Assembly (NCBI RefSeq): GCF_024159265.1
Contig: NZ_JAMYWY010000001.1
Span: 2,356,001-2,420,000 of the forward strand
DNA: 64,000 nt
Direction: 5' to 3'
Origin: Paenibacillus sp. 1781tsa1
GTDB taxonomy: Bacteria > Bacillota > Bacilli > Paenibacillales > Paenibacillaceae
In this document: in pieces, positions 1 through 9,186 of the stretch
How the letters are laid out: the number at the start of each line of letters is the position of its first letter
Position numbering within the stretch: the stretch's first letter is position 1
Translations under genes and position numbers: made by a program
Notes under the pieces: model-generated
Told to the model about the DNA's origin: nothing
The model's input: only the letters and a program-made list of their open reading frames with translations
Databases searched by the model: none

Positions 1-1466
1 ACCATTTCGTAGATGGCATGGCTGAACGTGATCTTCCGTTGTCTGTATTCCACTTTGACTGCTTCTGGATGAAGGAATATCAATGGTCTGATTTCGTATG
101 GGATGAAGCGATGTTCCCGGATCCGGAAGGCATGCTTGCACGTCTGAAAGAAAAGGGTCTCAAAATCTGTGCTTGGATCAACCCGTATATTGCAGAAAAA
201 TCCTACTTGTTCGATGAAGGTATGGAGAACGGTTATCTGGTCAAAACAGCAGATGGCAGCGTATGGCAATGGGATATGTGGCAAGCAGGTATGGCTCTGG
301 TTGATTTCACGAATCCGGATGCTGTGAATTGGTATAAGAGCAAGCTGGAAGTCCTGCTGGATCAAGGTGTAGATTCCTTCAAGACAGACTTTGGTGAAAG
401 AATTCCGACAGATGTCGTGTACTTTGATGGTTCTGATCCGGTTAAAATGCACAACTATTATACACAGCTCTATAACAAAGCTGTATTTGAATTGCTCGAA
501 GAGAAGATTGGCAAAAACGAAGCTGCCCTGTTTGCACGTTCTGCAACAGCAGGTGGTCAACAGTTCCCGGTTCACTGGGGCGGTGACTGCTCTTCCACGT
601 ATGAATCCATGGCTGAATCGCTTCGCGGTGGCCTTTCACTTGGGCTTTCCGGTTTCGGATTCTGGAGCCATGATATCAGCGGCTTTGAAAGCACAGCGAG
701 CCCTGACGTATACAAACGTTGGGTACAATTCGGACTTTTATCTTCACACAGCCGCCTGCATGGCAGCACTTCGTATCGTGTGCCTTGGTTGTTTGACGAG
801 GAATCCGTGGACGTTGTTCGTGACTTTACCAAACTCAAAATCAGCCTGATGCCGTACCTTTACAATTCTGCGGTGGAGTCGACGGTAAAAGGTATTCCGA
901 TGATGCGTGCTATGCTGCTGGATTTCCCAGAGGACCCAACAACATATAGCCTGGATACCCAATACATGTTTGGCGATTCGATTCTTGTGGCTCCGATCTT
1001 TAACAAGGAAGGCGATGTGCGTTACTACCTGCCTGAAGGAACTTGGACGAACTATCTGACAGGAGCGAAGGTACAAGGTGGACGCTGGATCAGTGAGAAC
1101 CATGACTTCAAAACGCTGCCAATGATGGTCAAACCAAACAGTTTGATTGCAGTGGGTGCTGTGGATAGCAAACCGGATTACGACTTTGCAAATGATGTAT
1201 CCCTGCACTTGTTCGAGCTGGCTGATGGCCAAACGGCTCAAGCTGTCGTTGTGAACCAAGCTGCTGAACAGGAGCTAACAGTTAACGTTACACGTAATGG
1301 ATCAGTGCTGGAAGTTCGTGCTGAAGGCGCGGGCAAACCATGGAACTTGGTGCTTCGAGGCATTGAGAGTGTATCTAACGTTGATGGTGGTTCCCAAGTA
1401 TCTGGTGCAACTGGTGTTGTCGTTACGGCAGCAACAGGCGCAACCTCACTTACAATCCAACTGTAA
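1..1466 (+). CDS. yicI: alpha-xylosidase, GH31 family (5' end missing)
   Basis: The reading frame is open from the first base, so the N-terminal part lies upstream of the window; the first ATG at 18 is internal. The protein is the catalytic barrel and C-terminal beta domains of a GH31 alpha-xylosidase, which removes alpha-1,6-linked xylose from the non-reducing end of xyloglucan oligosaccharides in the cytoplasm. The signature KTDFGERIP holds the nucleophile Asp (codon 387-389), and HWGGDC holds the acid/base Asp, both in the YicI-type context. Roughly 290 residues are missing compared with E. coli YicI (about 770 aa). A stem-loop and an APH-fold kinase follow. GH31 assignment is firm; alpha-xylosidase rather than alpha-glucosidase rests on the KTDFGE motif. 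Confidence 0.93.
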   Translation, partial: HFVDGMAERDLPLSVFHFDCFWMKEYQWSDFVWDEAMFPDPEGMLARLKEKGLKICAWINPYIAEKSYLFDEGMENGYLVKTADGSVWQWDMWQAGMALVDFTNPDAVNWYKSKLEVLLDQGVDSFKTDFGERIPTDVVYFDGSDPVKMHNYYTQLYNKAVFELLEEKIGKNEAALFARSATAGGQQFPVHWGGDCSSTYESMAESLRGGLSLGLSGFGFWSHDISGFESTASPDVYKRWVQFGLLSSHSRLHGSTSYRVPWLFDEESVDVVRDFTKLKISLMPYLYNSAVESTVKGIPMMRAMLLDFPEDPTTYSLDTQYMFGDSILVAPIFNKEGDVRYYLPEGTWTNYLTGAKVQGGRWISENHDFKTLPMMVKPNSLIAVGAVDSKPDYDFANDVSLHLFELADGQTAQAVVVNQAAEQELTVNVTRNGSVLEVRAEGAGKPWNLVLRGIESVSNVDGGSQVSGATGVVVTAATGATSLTIQL

Positions 1467-1487
1467 AATGATATAGTAAAGGAAAAG

Positions 1488-1518
1488 GACGGTGCCGTAA
1501 GGTGCCGTCTGTTTGTCT
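1488..1518 (+). terminator. stem-loop after the GH31 gene
   Basis: Bases 1488-1509 fold into a 9-bp stem (two G-T wobbles) with a GTAA loop and are followed by TGTTTGTCT. The U-run is imperfect, so it may be a leaky terminator or an mRNA-stabilising hairpin that lowers expression of the downstream kinase and GH3 genes. Confidence 0.55.
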
Positions 1519-1541
1519 ACAAGGATAGGAGATTGAATGAA

Positions 1542-2552
1542 ATGAGTACGATGAATTCGGGTTTGCACTGTACGATATCAGCTGAGATGCTGCATCAACT
1601 GGTAGAGATTAATTTTGGAAGCGATACCAAAGTGAAGGAGTTTGGTCTCCTGCAAGGTGGACTTTTTAATACAACCTATCGAATTCAACTTGAACATACA
1701 TCCTATACGGATGTGATTTTACGTTTGGCCCCGGAGCGGGGAGAGATGGCGGTCGGTTCTGCGAGTGATCCCCTGTTTTCGTTCGAACGCACCATGATGG
1801 CGGCTGAACCGGTCGTGTATGAATATTACCGCAAGGCAGGTATTCCTGCTCCCAACATTATCGCCTGTGATGACAGCGGATCCATCATTCCAAGAACGTA
1901 CATGTTTATGGCGTTTATCCCGAGTAAGCAGCTGGATCACGTATCAATTTCAAAGGAAGACAAACAGCGATTGTACCATCAGCTTGGTGTCTATACCGCC
2001 ATCATGCATCAGATCGAGGGCGCATCGTTTGGATGGCCCCAGGGTGATGGGACGATTAAAGGCTCGGATCAATGGTCCGAGGTGCTGCATTCTTTTGCAG
2101 AAGAAACGGCACTTAAAGCGGCACAAGTCGGTTACATGTCAGGTGTGGGAGAAGAGATCGCCGCTATTTTCATCAAAAATAAAGACTTATTCGATCAAGT
2201 GACCCGTCCGGTACTCGTTCATAATGACCTGTGGGAAGCAAATGTGCTTGTTCATCAGGAAAAAGGCGAGCTAAATATTGCGGCCATCATTGATGGAGAT
2301 CGTTCCATGTTCGCCGACAGGGAGTTTGAAGCCATATTGTCGACAGAATCGCTGGCTTTTCATGAAGGATATGATCGTCCACTGGACTCATCCGCTGAAG
2401 GACAGGCACGCAGGCTTGCGTACCGAATACTGTCTTCGTATTTTAATGCCTACGTTCATGAACATCAGGTCAATCAACCTGAAGATGGTCAGAAGTATCG
2501 CCAGCGTACGCTGGATTTACTGGAGCAATGGAAGCAACTTGCACATCACTAA
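1542..2552 (+). CDS. APH-fold small-molecule kinase (phosphotransferase family)
   Basis: A protein of 336 aa with the aminoglycoside phosphotransferase/choline kinase fold. HNDLWEANVLV (His227 onward) is the catalytic loop (HxDxxxxN) and AAIIDGDR is the metal-binding Asp motif. The family transfers phosphate from ATP to hydroxyl groups of sugars, choline, methylthioribose, homoserine or aminoglycosides; the substrate here cannot be read from the sequence. I chose ATG 1542 because GGAG at 1528-1531 is well spaced for it, while the upstream TTG at 1533 is too close. It sits between a GH31 and a GH3 gene, 19 bases before the latter, so a sugar substrate is a reasonable guess and antibiotic resistance is less likely. 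Confidence 0.85.
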   Translation: MSTMNSGLHCTISAEMLHQLVEINFGSDTKVKEFGLLQGGLFNTTYRIQLEHTSYTDVILRLAPERGEMAVGSASDPLFSFERTMMAAEPVVYEYYRKAGIPAPNIIACDDSGSIIPRTYMFMAFIPSKQLDHVSISKEDKQRLYHQLGVYTAIMHQIEGASFGWPQGDGTIKGSDQWSEVLHSFAEETALKAAQVGYMSGVGEEIAAIFIKNKDLFDQVTRPVLVHNDLWEANVLVHQEKGELNIAAIIDGDRSMFADREFEAILSTESLAFHEGYDRPLDSSAEGQARRLAYRILSSYFNAYVHEHQVNQPEDGQKYRQRTLDLLEQWKQLAHH

Positions 2553-2571
2553 TTCGCAGGGGGAATGAAGG

Positions 2572-5514
2572 ATGAAGGAGTATCATCAATACCCGATGTG
2601 GGATGTATCACGTTCACTTGAGGAACGGTTGGATGACCTGATTGCACGATTAACAACGGAAGAGAAGATCAGACTAATTCCTACACGCGAAGCAGCTGTA
2701 CCAAGATTGGGCATCCCAGCCTACAACGTTGGGGGCGAAGCTGCCCATGGGGTTGCATGGAAAGGGGAGGCAACGGTATTTCCGCAACCTCTCGGTCTAT
2801 CAAGTACCTGGAATACGAGACTTATGCGAGAGATCGGTTCAGTCATTGGCGATGAGGCGAGGGCATACCATCACCGTAATCCTGAAGTTCACGGGTTAAC
2901 CTTGTGGGCACCCACGGTTGACCTGGAACGTGACCCACGCTGGGGCAGAACGGAAGAGGGGTATGGCGAGGACCCGGTCCTTACGGGTGAAATGTCGGCA
3001 GCTCTCGTCAAAGGTATGCAAGGAAATGATCCTTTTTATCTGAAAATGGTCGCTACATTGAAACACTTTTTTGCCAATAATAACGAGAAAGATCGGCTGA
3101 ATTGTTCATCCAGCATCGATCCGCGTAATCTGCGGGAATATTATTTAAAAGCATTTGAGACGCCATTTGTAGAAGGCGGAGCCTTGTCCATGATGACAGC
3201 TTACAATTCCATCAACGGTACACCTGCCATTGAAAGTCCATATGTGAATGATGTGGTTAAGGGTGAGTGGGCAATGCCAGGTTTTATTGTATGCGATGGG
3301 GGGGATCTCTCTCAGACGGTGGACTATCATGGTTATCATACCAGCCATGCCGAATCAGCAGCAGGTGCGTTGAAGGCAGGAGTGGATTGTCTTACGGATG
3401 AAGTTGATCTTGTTGTATCTGCTCTGGAAGATGCGCTTGATCAGGATCTGTTGGAGATAGCTGATTTGGACCGAGCGATCCGCAACATCTTTGGTGTGCG
3501 GATGCGACTTGGACAACTGGATCAGTCGGGATGTAACCCGTATGCCTCCATACCCGAGTCGGTACTATGTGCACCAGAACATGCCAAACTTAGTTATCGT
3601 GCTGCTGCCGAATCCATTGTTTTACTCCAAAATGATGGATTGCTTCCCTTGAAGCCAGAAGCATTACAGAAGATCAGTGTCATTGGACCGCTTGCCGATG
3701 TGGTCTATACCGATTGGTACAGTGGCACACTGCCTTATCGTGTATCCGTCCTCGATGGACTGCGTAATCGATTACCCCAGACAGACGTAACGTATACAGA
3801 TGGGAATGACCGTATTCAGTTGAAGACAGCAGACGGACAGGTTATTTCCTTGGGAGCGGAAGGTACGCTCGTCGCTGTATCGCAGGACAGTACACCTGCA
3901 GCCGCCGAGTTTGTACATCAGGATTGGGGCTCGGGAAGTCATACGCTGAGAAGTGTGAACAATCATCGATACGTTAGTTTAACCGAGCAAGGCATCTATC
4001 AGGCAAATGCACCAGAGATTGGTGGCTGGTTTGTGAAGGAAGTTGTTCGATTCGAACCCCAGTCGGACGGGAGCAACATCTTGCGAACGTGGAACGGAAT
4101 TCCCGTTGGAGTGAGCGAACATCAGGGACGGTCTGCTTTATCGCCAGTGCCGCCACAGGCAGAACCAGCGACCAGTACTACGGATGATGTTGGTGATTCT
4201 GGACGCCCAAATCATTCACCAAGCAACATACAGAAGGCTACTGCTATCGAGATCAACATCGTGACATCCGGAATACAACAAGCCGAAGAAGCTGCACGTA
4301 GCAGTCAGGCTTCGGTCGTTGTTGTTGGCAACAGCCCATACATCAACGGCAAAGAAGAGATCGACCGCCCAAGTCTGCTGCTTCCGCCGAATCAGGTCGA
4401 ACTTGTCAAAGCCGTGTGTGAAGCTAATCCCAATACGGTGGTTGTCATTATGGGCAGTTATCCATTTGCCTTGCAGGAGTTAAAAGGTATTGCCCGGGCA
4501 ATCGTATATATGACACATGCTGGTCAGGAGTTGGGTAATGCGCTTGCGGATGTGCTGTTAGGTCAATATGCTCCGGCAGGCAGACTGAACATGACATGGT
4601 ATGAAGATGAATCCCAGCTTCCTGACATCATGGATTATGACATTATTCAGAATGGTATGACCTATATGTATCATCAAGGACCGGTCCAATATGCATTTGG
4701 TCATGGCCTGACCTACTCGGAATTCGAATACGAGGCAATTCGTGTAAGTCGTAGTGCTCCGGTGGAAGACACCACCACAGATCAATTGAAGATTGAAGTG
4801 GAGGTACACAATACAGGTGAACGTGATAGTGATGAAGTCGTACAAATCTATGGGTCTTCATATACCTCGCGAGTGAAGCGCGCTCAGAAGCAACTGCTTG
4901 CTTTCCGTCGTATCCATGTGAAAGCAGGGACGCGTGTTACGATTCATTTCGAGATTCCTATTCAGAAGCTGGCGCTATGGGATGTTACCCGAGATCGATA
5001 CTGCCTGGAGACAGCGACCTGGGCCATCCTGGCAGGGCGTTCTTCCGCCGATATACGCCAGTCGGCTGATATTAAGATTGAAGGTGAGACGATTCCTGAT
5101 CGTCCGCTGCACTTGCTTACCTTTGCCGAGAATTACGATGCTTGTAGAGGTGTTCTGTTGGATGAATGTCTGGAAGGACGTTCGGCAGTTCGGGCAATCA
5201 CTGGGGAAGAACCCTTATATCGAGATGGTCAGTCATCCTGGATCGCATTCAACCATAATGCTGTTCAGGAAGTACAAGGATTTGAAGCCAGAGTGGCAGC
5301 TTATGGGGAAGAGGGCAGACTGGAGATTCGTTCTGGAGGACTGGAGGGCGAATTGCTCGGTGTGTGTGAAGTTTCTGGACCTGGAGGCAGCGTGAATGGG
5401 AAAGATATCAAGTGGACAACGGTCCAGTGTTCGCTTGAGGCGCCACATAAGGTGAATGAGCTGTATATTATTTTCAAAGGTGGAGCAGCGTTACGCCACT
5501 TTAGATTGTTGTAG
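2572..5514 (+). CDS. GH3 beta-glycosidase with fascin-like insert and C-terminal CBM6
   Basis: A 980-residue GH3 enzyme with no signal peptide, so probably cytoplasmic. The N-terminal barrel carries GFIVCDGGDL with the likely nucleophile Asp242. The second domain includes NGKEEIDRPSL, expected to hold the acid/base Glu. A fibronectin III-like domain follows. About 110 residues (414-521) interrupt the second domain and show the beta-trefoil pattern typical of fascin-like modules (LRSVNNHRYVS, RTWNG). The last 120 residues resemble a CBM6 (RDGQSSWIAF...AVQEVQGFEARVA...LYIIFKG). GH3 enzymes hydrolyse terminal beta-glucosyl, xylosyl or arabinosyl groups; beta-xylosidase or beta-glucosidase fits the alpha-xylosidase neighbour. 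Start ATG follows GGGGGAATGAAGG. A terminator follows. Confidence 0.9.
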   Translation: MKEYHQYPMWDVSRSLEERLDDLIARLTTEEKIRLIPTREAAVPRLGIPAYNVGGEAAHGVAWKGEATVFPQPLGLSSTWNTRLMREIGSVIGDEARAYHHRNPEVHGLTLWAPTVDLERDPRWGRTEEGYGEDPVLTGEMSAALVKGMQGNDPFYLKMVATLKHFFANNNEKDRLNCSSSIDPRNLREYYLKAFETPFVEGGALSMMTAYNSINGTPAIESPYVNDVVKGEWAMPGFIVCDGGDLSQTVDYHGYHTSHAESAAGALKAGVDCLTDEVDLVVSALEDALDQDLLEIADLDRAIRNIFGVRMRLGQLDQSGCNPYASIPESVLCAPEHAKLSYRAAAESIVLLQNDGLLPLKPEALQKISVIGPLADVVYTDWYSGTLPYRVSVLDGLRNRLPQTDVTYTDGNDRIQLKTADGQVISLGAEGTLVAVSQDSTPAAAEFVHQDWGSGSHTLRSVNNHRYVSLTEQGIYQANAPEIGGWFVKEVVRFEPQSDGSNILRTWNGIPVGVSEHQGRSALSPVPPQAEPATSTTDDVGDSGRPNHSPSNIQKATAIEINIVTSGIQQAEEAARSSQASVVVVGNSPYINGKEEIDRPSLLLPPNQVELVKAVCEANPNTVVVIMGSYPFALQELKGIARAIVYMTHAGQELGNALADVLLGQYAPAGRLNMTWYEDESQLPDIMDYDIIQNGMTYMYHQGPVQYAFGHGLTYSEFEYEAIRVSRSAPVEDTTTDQLKIEVEVHNTGERDSDEVVQIYGSSYTSRVKRAQKQLLAFRRIHVKAGTRVTIHFEIPIQKLALWDVTRDRYCLETATWAILAGRSSADIRQSADIKIEGETIPDRPLHLLTFAENYDACRGVLLDECLEGRSAVRAITGEEPLYRDGQSSWIAFNHNAVQEVQGFEARVAAYGEEGRLEIRSGGLEGELLGVCEVSGPGGSVNGKDIKWTTVQCSLEAPHKVNELYIIFKGGAALRHFRLL

Positions 5515-5534
5515 TTGTAGAACATGAAACCAAT

Positions 5535-5575
5535 AAGCTGTCTTGCACAAATACGTGCAGGCAGCTTTATTTGTG
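5535..5575 (+). terminator. rho-independent terminator after the GH3 gene
   Basis: AAGCTG...CAGCTT arms enclose TGCAC/GTGCA, giving a stem of about 13 bp with one bulge, followed by TTATTTGTG. It closes the glycosidase operon. Confidence 0.75.
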
Positions 5576-5672
5576 TGAACAAGCGGTAACAACCAGCATG
5601 TCCTGAATAATCAAGCTCTGAAACAAGCACAATAATGCTGTTGTGTGTAGAATCTGTAAAGGTGGTTGTGGT

Positions 5673-6974
5673 ATGAACGATAAAAAGTGGGACCTCGTCG
5701 CACTTGCTTCCATCCCTTTAATTATGACCTTGGGTAACTCCATGCTTATACCGATCCTGCCACAGATCGAACGTGAGTTGAAGGTATCTGCATTTAAGGT
5801 CAGTATGCTCATTACAGTCTACGCTGTAGTTGCCATCCTGCTTATTCCTCTTGCAGGGTATTTGTCTGATCGTTTTGGCAGAAAAGCAATCATTATTCCC
5901 AGTCTCATCATTGCAGCCGTCGGGGGTGCTGTAGCTGGTGTGGCTGCATGGATGCTGAACGGAAATATAGCCTACTGGACCATATTAGGTGGCAGGTTAT
6001 TGCAGGGGGTTGGGGCAGCGGGGGCATTCCCGATTGTGATTCCTTTGGTTGGGGACATGTTCAATGATGAAGATCAGGTATCTAAAAGCCTGGGAATCAT
6101 TGAAACTTCGAATACATTTGGCAAAGTGTTAAGTCCGATTCTTGGAGCAGCACTGGCAGTGTGGTTATGGTATCTACCCTTTATGGCTATTCCCGTACTA
6201 TGTGTTCTTTCGCTGATCCTGGTTATTTTCTTGGTGAAAACACCCAAGAAAAAAGAAAAACCGCCCACCTTTACAGAATTTGTGGCTTCCATTAAGGACG
6301 TATTAAAAGAAAAAGGACGATGGTTATACGCCTTGTTTGCGATCGGTGGAATATGTATGTTTATTCTTTTTGGTGTGCTTTATTATCTATCCGAGACGTT
6401 GGAGAGCGAGTTCGCCATGAAAGGCATTGTAAAAGGTCTTGTGCTTGCCATCCCGTTAGCGGCACTGTGCCTTTTTTCCTTTTTCGCAGGAAAGTGGATC
6501 GGAAAGAGTAAGCCTCGCATGAAGTGGATCGGATTCACAGGACTTATTCTTGTAACCGTTTCGCTGGGCGTTATTGGAGTTTTCGATAATATTTACGTTG
6601 TCGTAGGTCTATTCACATTGGGAAGTGCGGGAATAGGGGCAACCTTACCATGTCTGGATGCTCTAATTACTGAGGGTGTGGACAAAAAGCAGCGAGGCAC
6701 GATTACGGCTTTGTTCAGTAGCATGCGATTCATCGGTGTATCACTCGGCCCACCTGTTGTTTCTTTGCTCATTGGCAAACAACATTTTTTGCTTTTTGGT
6801 GTGCTTGCCGCTTCTGCAGCTGTAGGAGGACTACTTACATTGTTCGCAGTTAAACCGGATAAGGGAGACCAACCTACTTCAGGAAGCGGTCAGAAACAGG
6901 ACGAACGGCACATCGATCGAATCGAGACAAGTAGGGGTTATGCTCCCATAGGTCGCAAGAAAAGTCCATTTTAG
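5673..6974 (+). CDS. MFS transporter, DHA1-type drug/metabolite exporter
   Basis: About 433 aa with 12 predicted membrane helices. The loop between helices 2 and 3 has the MFS motif A form LSDRFGRKA. The fold and glycine-rich helix 5 region (GRLLQGVGAAGAFPI) fit proton-driven multidrug exporters of the DHA1 group. The C-terminal 40 residues are hydrophilic and poorly conserved in appearance. ATG 5673 is preferred because AAAGGTGG lies seven bases upstream; a further upstream in-frame start at 5643 has no ribosome binding site. It stands alone between two terminators. The substrate cannot be inferred. Confidence 0.88.
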   Translation: MNDKKWDLVALASIPLIMTLGNSMLIPILPQIERELKVSAFKVSMLITVYAVVAILLIPLAGYLSDRFGRKAIIIPSLIIAAVGGAVAGVAAWMLNGNIAYWTILGGRLLQGVGAAGAFPIVIPLVGDMFNDEDQVSKSLGIIETSNTFGKVLSPILGAALAVWLWYLPFMAIPVLCVLSLILVIFLVKTPKKKEKPPTFTEFVASIKDVLKEKGRWLYALFAIGGICMFILFGVLYYLSETLESEFAMKGIVKGLVLAIPLAALCLFSFFAGKWIGKSKPRMKWIGFTGLILVTVSLGVIGVFDNIYVVVGLFTLGSAGIGATLPCLDALITEGVDKKQRGTITALFSSMRFIGVSLGPPVVSLLIGKQHFLLFGVLAASAAVGGLLTLFAVKPDKGDQPTSGSGQKQDERHIDRIETSRGYAPIGRKKSPF

Positions 6975-7045
6975 ATAGACGGTGCTGAATGCTACATTCA
7001 TTTCCATGGTGTCTTAACTTTAACATTCAGATCTATTCCAATAAA

Positions 7046-7102
7046 AAACGCGTTTACGCCTAAGAAAGCGGATGAATTTGCTTTCTCGGTGTAAACGCGT
7101 TT
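7046..7102. terminator. bidirectional terminator between two convergent MFS genes
   Basis: AAACGCGTTTACGCC pairs with GGTGTAAACGCGTTT, and the enclosed bases form a second stem GAAAGC/GCTTTC. A-runs on the left and T-runs on the right suit termination in both directions. Confidence 0.85.
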
Positions 7103-7134
7103 CTGGTTTCTATGAGCAGAATGACTTTAACCGA

Positions 7135-8475
7135 TCATTCGTGTTTGCTTATATTAGACTGGCTAGTTTCGGTGTTGCCGGTTCCAGATTCTGAATTCTT
7201 GGATTGATCTTGAGGTGAATCCGTTGCAGTGATATGAGTATGAGCGAGCAGAGCATGAGCTTCTATGGAGAAGCTACCGCTTCGTTTTCCCTGAATCAGA
7301 TATATAAGCAAGAACAGAATCATAAACATCACGGAATAACGATACATATCGGTATAACTGGTCATGGCCGCAATGGCGCCGAGAAGAAGGGCACCAGTCG
7401 CAATCCCCAGATCCAGCGAGTTCAAAAACATACCGTTAGCCATACCCCGTTGAGTAGGAGATACAACTTGAATCATCCAGGTCTGCAGAGATGACTGCAT
7501 GGAACCATAACCGATTCCATAGATAAAGGCAGCGATGAACAGGACAGACATGGAGGTTGCATACGAGAGAAGAATGAGTCCGACAGCAACGAATATTGCC
7601 CCTGGAATGAGCAGTGCTTTTGGACCTTTGTTGTCATAGATTCGTCCTGCAAATGGTCTAACCAATAACACGGCGAGTGCATTGAACAAAAAGAACAGCG
7701 CAGGATTGGCCAGATTGGCTTCCTTGCCATACAAAACGATGAATCCGACAAGCCCACCATAGGTGATGGATAACAGGCAGTTCAGCACACTGGGCAGAAT
7801 CAGCTTGCGGTTGAAAGGTGTCTTCTGTTTCGGATTAGATTCTGAAGCACTTGTTGTAGCTTGTGGAATGATACGTTCACTGTTATTGCTTCTGGCGGCT
7901 TTTTTGCGTGTCAGCGTGTAACTAAGTGGATAGATTACAGCGAGAACACCAGCAGTACATAACATCAGGGTTACAAATCCGGCACCCTGGAGCAGAGTGA
8001 CCCCAATGATTGGCCCCATAGACATAGCCAGACTAGTCGATAGACCAAAGTAACCCATACCTTCACCCATTCGTTTGACGGGCACAATATCCGAGGCCAT
8101 CGTTGGAAAAGCGGTACTGCTCATACCAAACCCGATACCAAACAACATTCTCAGTAACAAGAGCACAGCTATACCGGCAGCAAAATAATAGCCGAGTGTT
8201 GCCAGCAGGGCTACGGACAGACCTATATAGATCATGGCGTTACGAAGACCCTTCTCCAGTGCTTTCGCGGAATAGAGACGGGCTGCTATGGCACTTAGTG
8301 CAAACAGACAGGTGAAGAGGCTAACCTCAAATGCATTAGCATGAAATCGCTCCTGAACGTAGGACGGAAGTGGAGAGACGATCATGTGCAGTTGGAGGAA
8401 TAACAAAAAGTTGCACAGCATAAGCAGAATGAAATCGGTGGTCCATAGTCTAACTTGTGTAGATTGATCTTTCAT
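7135..8475 (-). CDS. MFS transporter under MarR control
   Basis: A protein of 446 aa with 12 hydrophobic segments, a typical MFS exporter architecture, and a hydrophilic central loop (about residues 190-220) between the two six-helix halves. The C-terminal 40 residues are rich in Ser, Thr and Gln. It lies 30 bases downstream of a MarR-family repressor on the same strand and is very likely co-transcribed with it, the usual arrangement for an inducible efflux pump. AGGGGG precedes the ATG by 11 bases. Substrate unknown; drug or toxic metabolite export is the family expectation. Confidence 0.87.
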   Translation of the reverse strand: MKDQSTQVRLWTTDFILLMLCNFLLFLQLHMIVSPLPSYVQERFHANAFEVSLFTCLFALSAIAARLYSAKALEKGLRNAMIYIGLSVALLATLGYYFAAGIAVLLLLRMLFGIGFGMSSTAFPTMASDIVPVKRMGEGMGYFGLSTSLAMSMGPIIGVTLLQGAGFVTLMLCTAGVLAVIYPLSYTLTRKKAARSNNSERIIPQATTSASESNPKQKTPFNRKLILPSVLNCLLSITYGGLVGFIVLYGKEANLANPALFFLFNALAVLLVRPFAGRIYDNKGPKALLIPGAIFVAVGLILLSYATSMSVLFIAAFIYGIGYGSMQSSLQTWMIQVVSPTQRGMANGMFLNSLDLGIATGALLLGAIAAMTSYTDMYRYSVMFMILFLLIYLIQGKRSGSFSIEAHALLAHTHITATDSPQDQSKNSESGTGNTETSQSNISKHE

Positions 8476-8505
8476 GATGACGTATTCCCCCTGAGTTGTG
8501 ATTCA

Positions 8506-8928
8506 TTACAAGTTGCGATTAATGAGGGAAAGAGTATGTTTAAATGCTTCCATCTGGTCTTCGGATATACCTTCAGCAAGTTCTTTATTCATTTCTCTTT
8601 CGATCGGAACGAGGATATCGATTAACGCTTTGCCTTCCTTGGTGAGATATAACAGATAGGCTCTGCGATCCTGTTCGCTGGTCCGGCGTTCTACCCAGCC
8701 TTTTTTCTCAAGCAGATCAATGATCCGGGCTGTGGTGGGCTGGTCTTTAAATACACGTGCAGCCAATTCCTTCTGATTCACACCTTCACCTCGGTCAACA
8801 TTAAAAAGGACAGAAAATTGTTCTGTCGTAATATCATAAGGTTTGAATCGCGTAGCAAGTAAAGCGACTGCTTTACGATGCGTGAAACCCAACATGAATC
8901 CGACAGATTGCTCCAGTGTGTAGTCCAT
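8506..8928 (-). CDS. MarR-family transcriptional regulator
   Basis: A 140-residue winged-helix repressor. The recognition region reads FKDQPTTARIIDLLEKKGWVERR and the wing contains EQDRRAYLLYLT, the DxR signature of MarR proteins. N- and C-terminal helices form the dimer interface. It is the first gene of a two-gene operon with the MFS exporter and probably represses its own promoter through the 18-bp palindrome at 8974-8991. MarR proteins usually release DNA on binding phenolic ligands or on thiol oxidation; no Cys occurs in this protein, so oxidation sensing is unlikely. Confidence 0.9.
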   Translation of the reverse strand: MDYTLEQSVGFMLGFTHRKAVALLATRFKPYDITTEQFSVLFNVDRGEGVNQKELAARVFKDQPTTARIIDLLEKKGWVERRTSEQDRRAYLLYLTKEGKALIDILVPIEREMNKELAEGISEDQMEAFKHTLSLINRNL

Positions 8929-8973
8929 GTGATTGCGAGACCTCGCTTTCCATCATAAATTGATCCAATCAAT

Positions 8974-9016
8974 TACTTGTTATAACAAGTATATGTTAGA
9001 CAAGTAATTTTGTCAA
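8974..9016 (-). promoter_or_regulatory. sigma-A promoter with palindromic MarR operator
   Basis: Reading the minus strand, TTGACA (9011-9016) and TATACT (8988-8993) are separated by exactly 17 bases. The perfect palindrome TACTTGTTATAACAAGTA (8974-8991) overlaps the -10 box and start site, and a further ACTTGT half-site lies in the spacer. This is the expected geometry for autorepression of the marR-MFS operon. Confidence 0.8.
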
Positions 9017-9186
9017 AATGAAAAAAGCAAATATCGGACATAGGTGTTCGCTATGCAATGATCCAAAAATACTGGTAGAATGGAAATGAAACCGCTTCTA
9101 TGGAATGAAAGTTCAGAGTACTTTTGAAGTATGGAGAAAACCAATTCGCTCTAACCGATGTTGGAGAAGACCAAGGAGAGCTGTGT

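Noticed and set aside
744..1259. Minus-strand open frame opposite the GH31 gene
   Set aside because: It is a shadow of the GH31 coding frame with no recognisable motif and no start signals.
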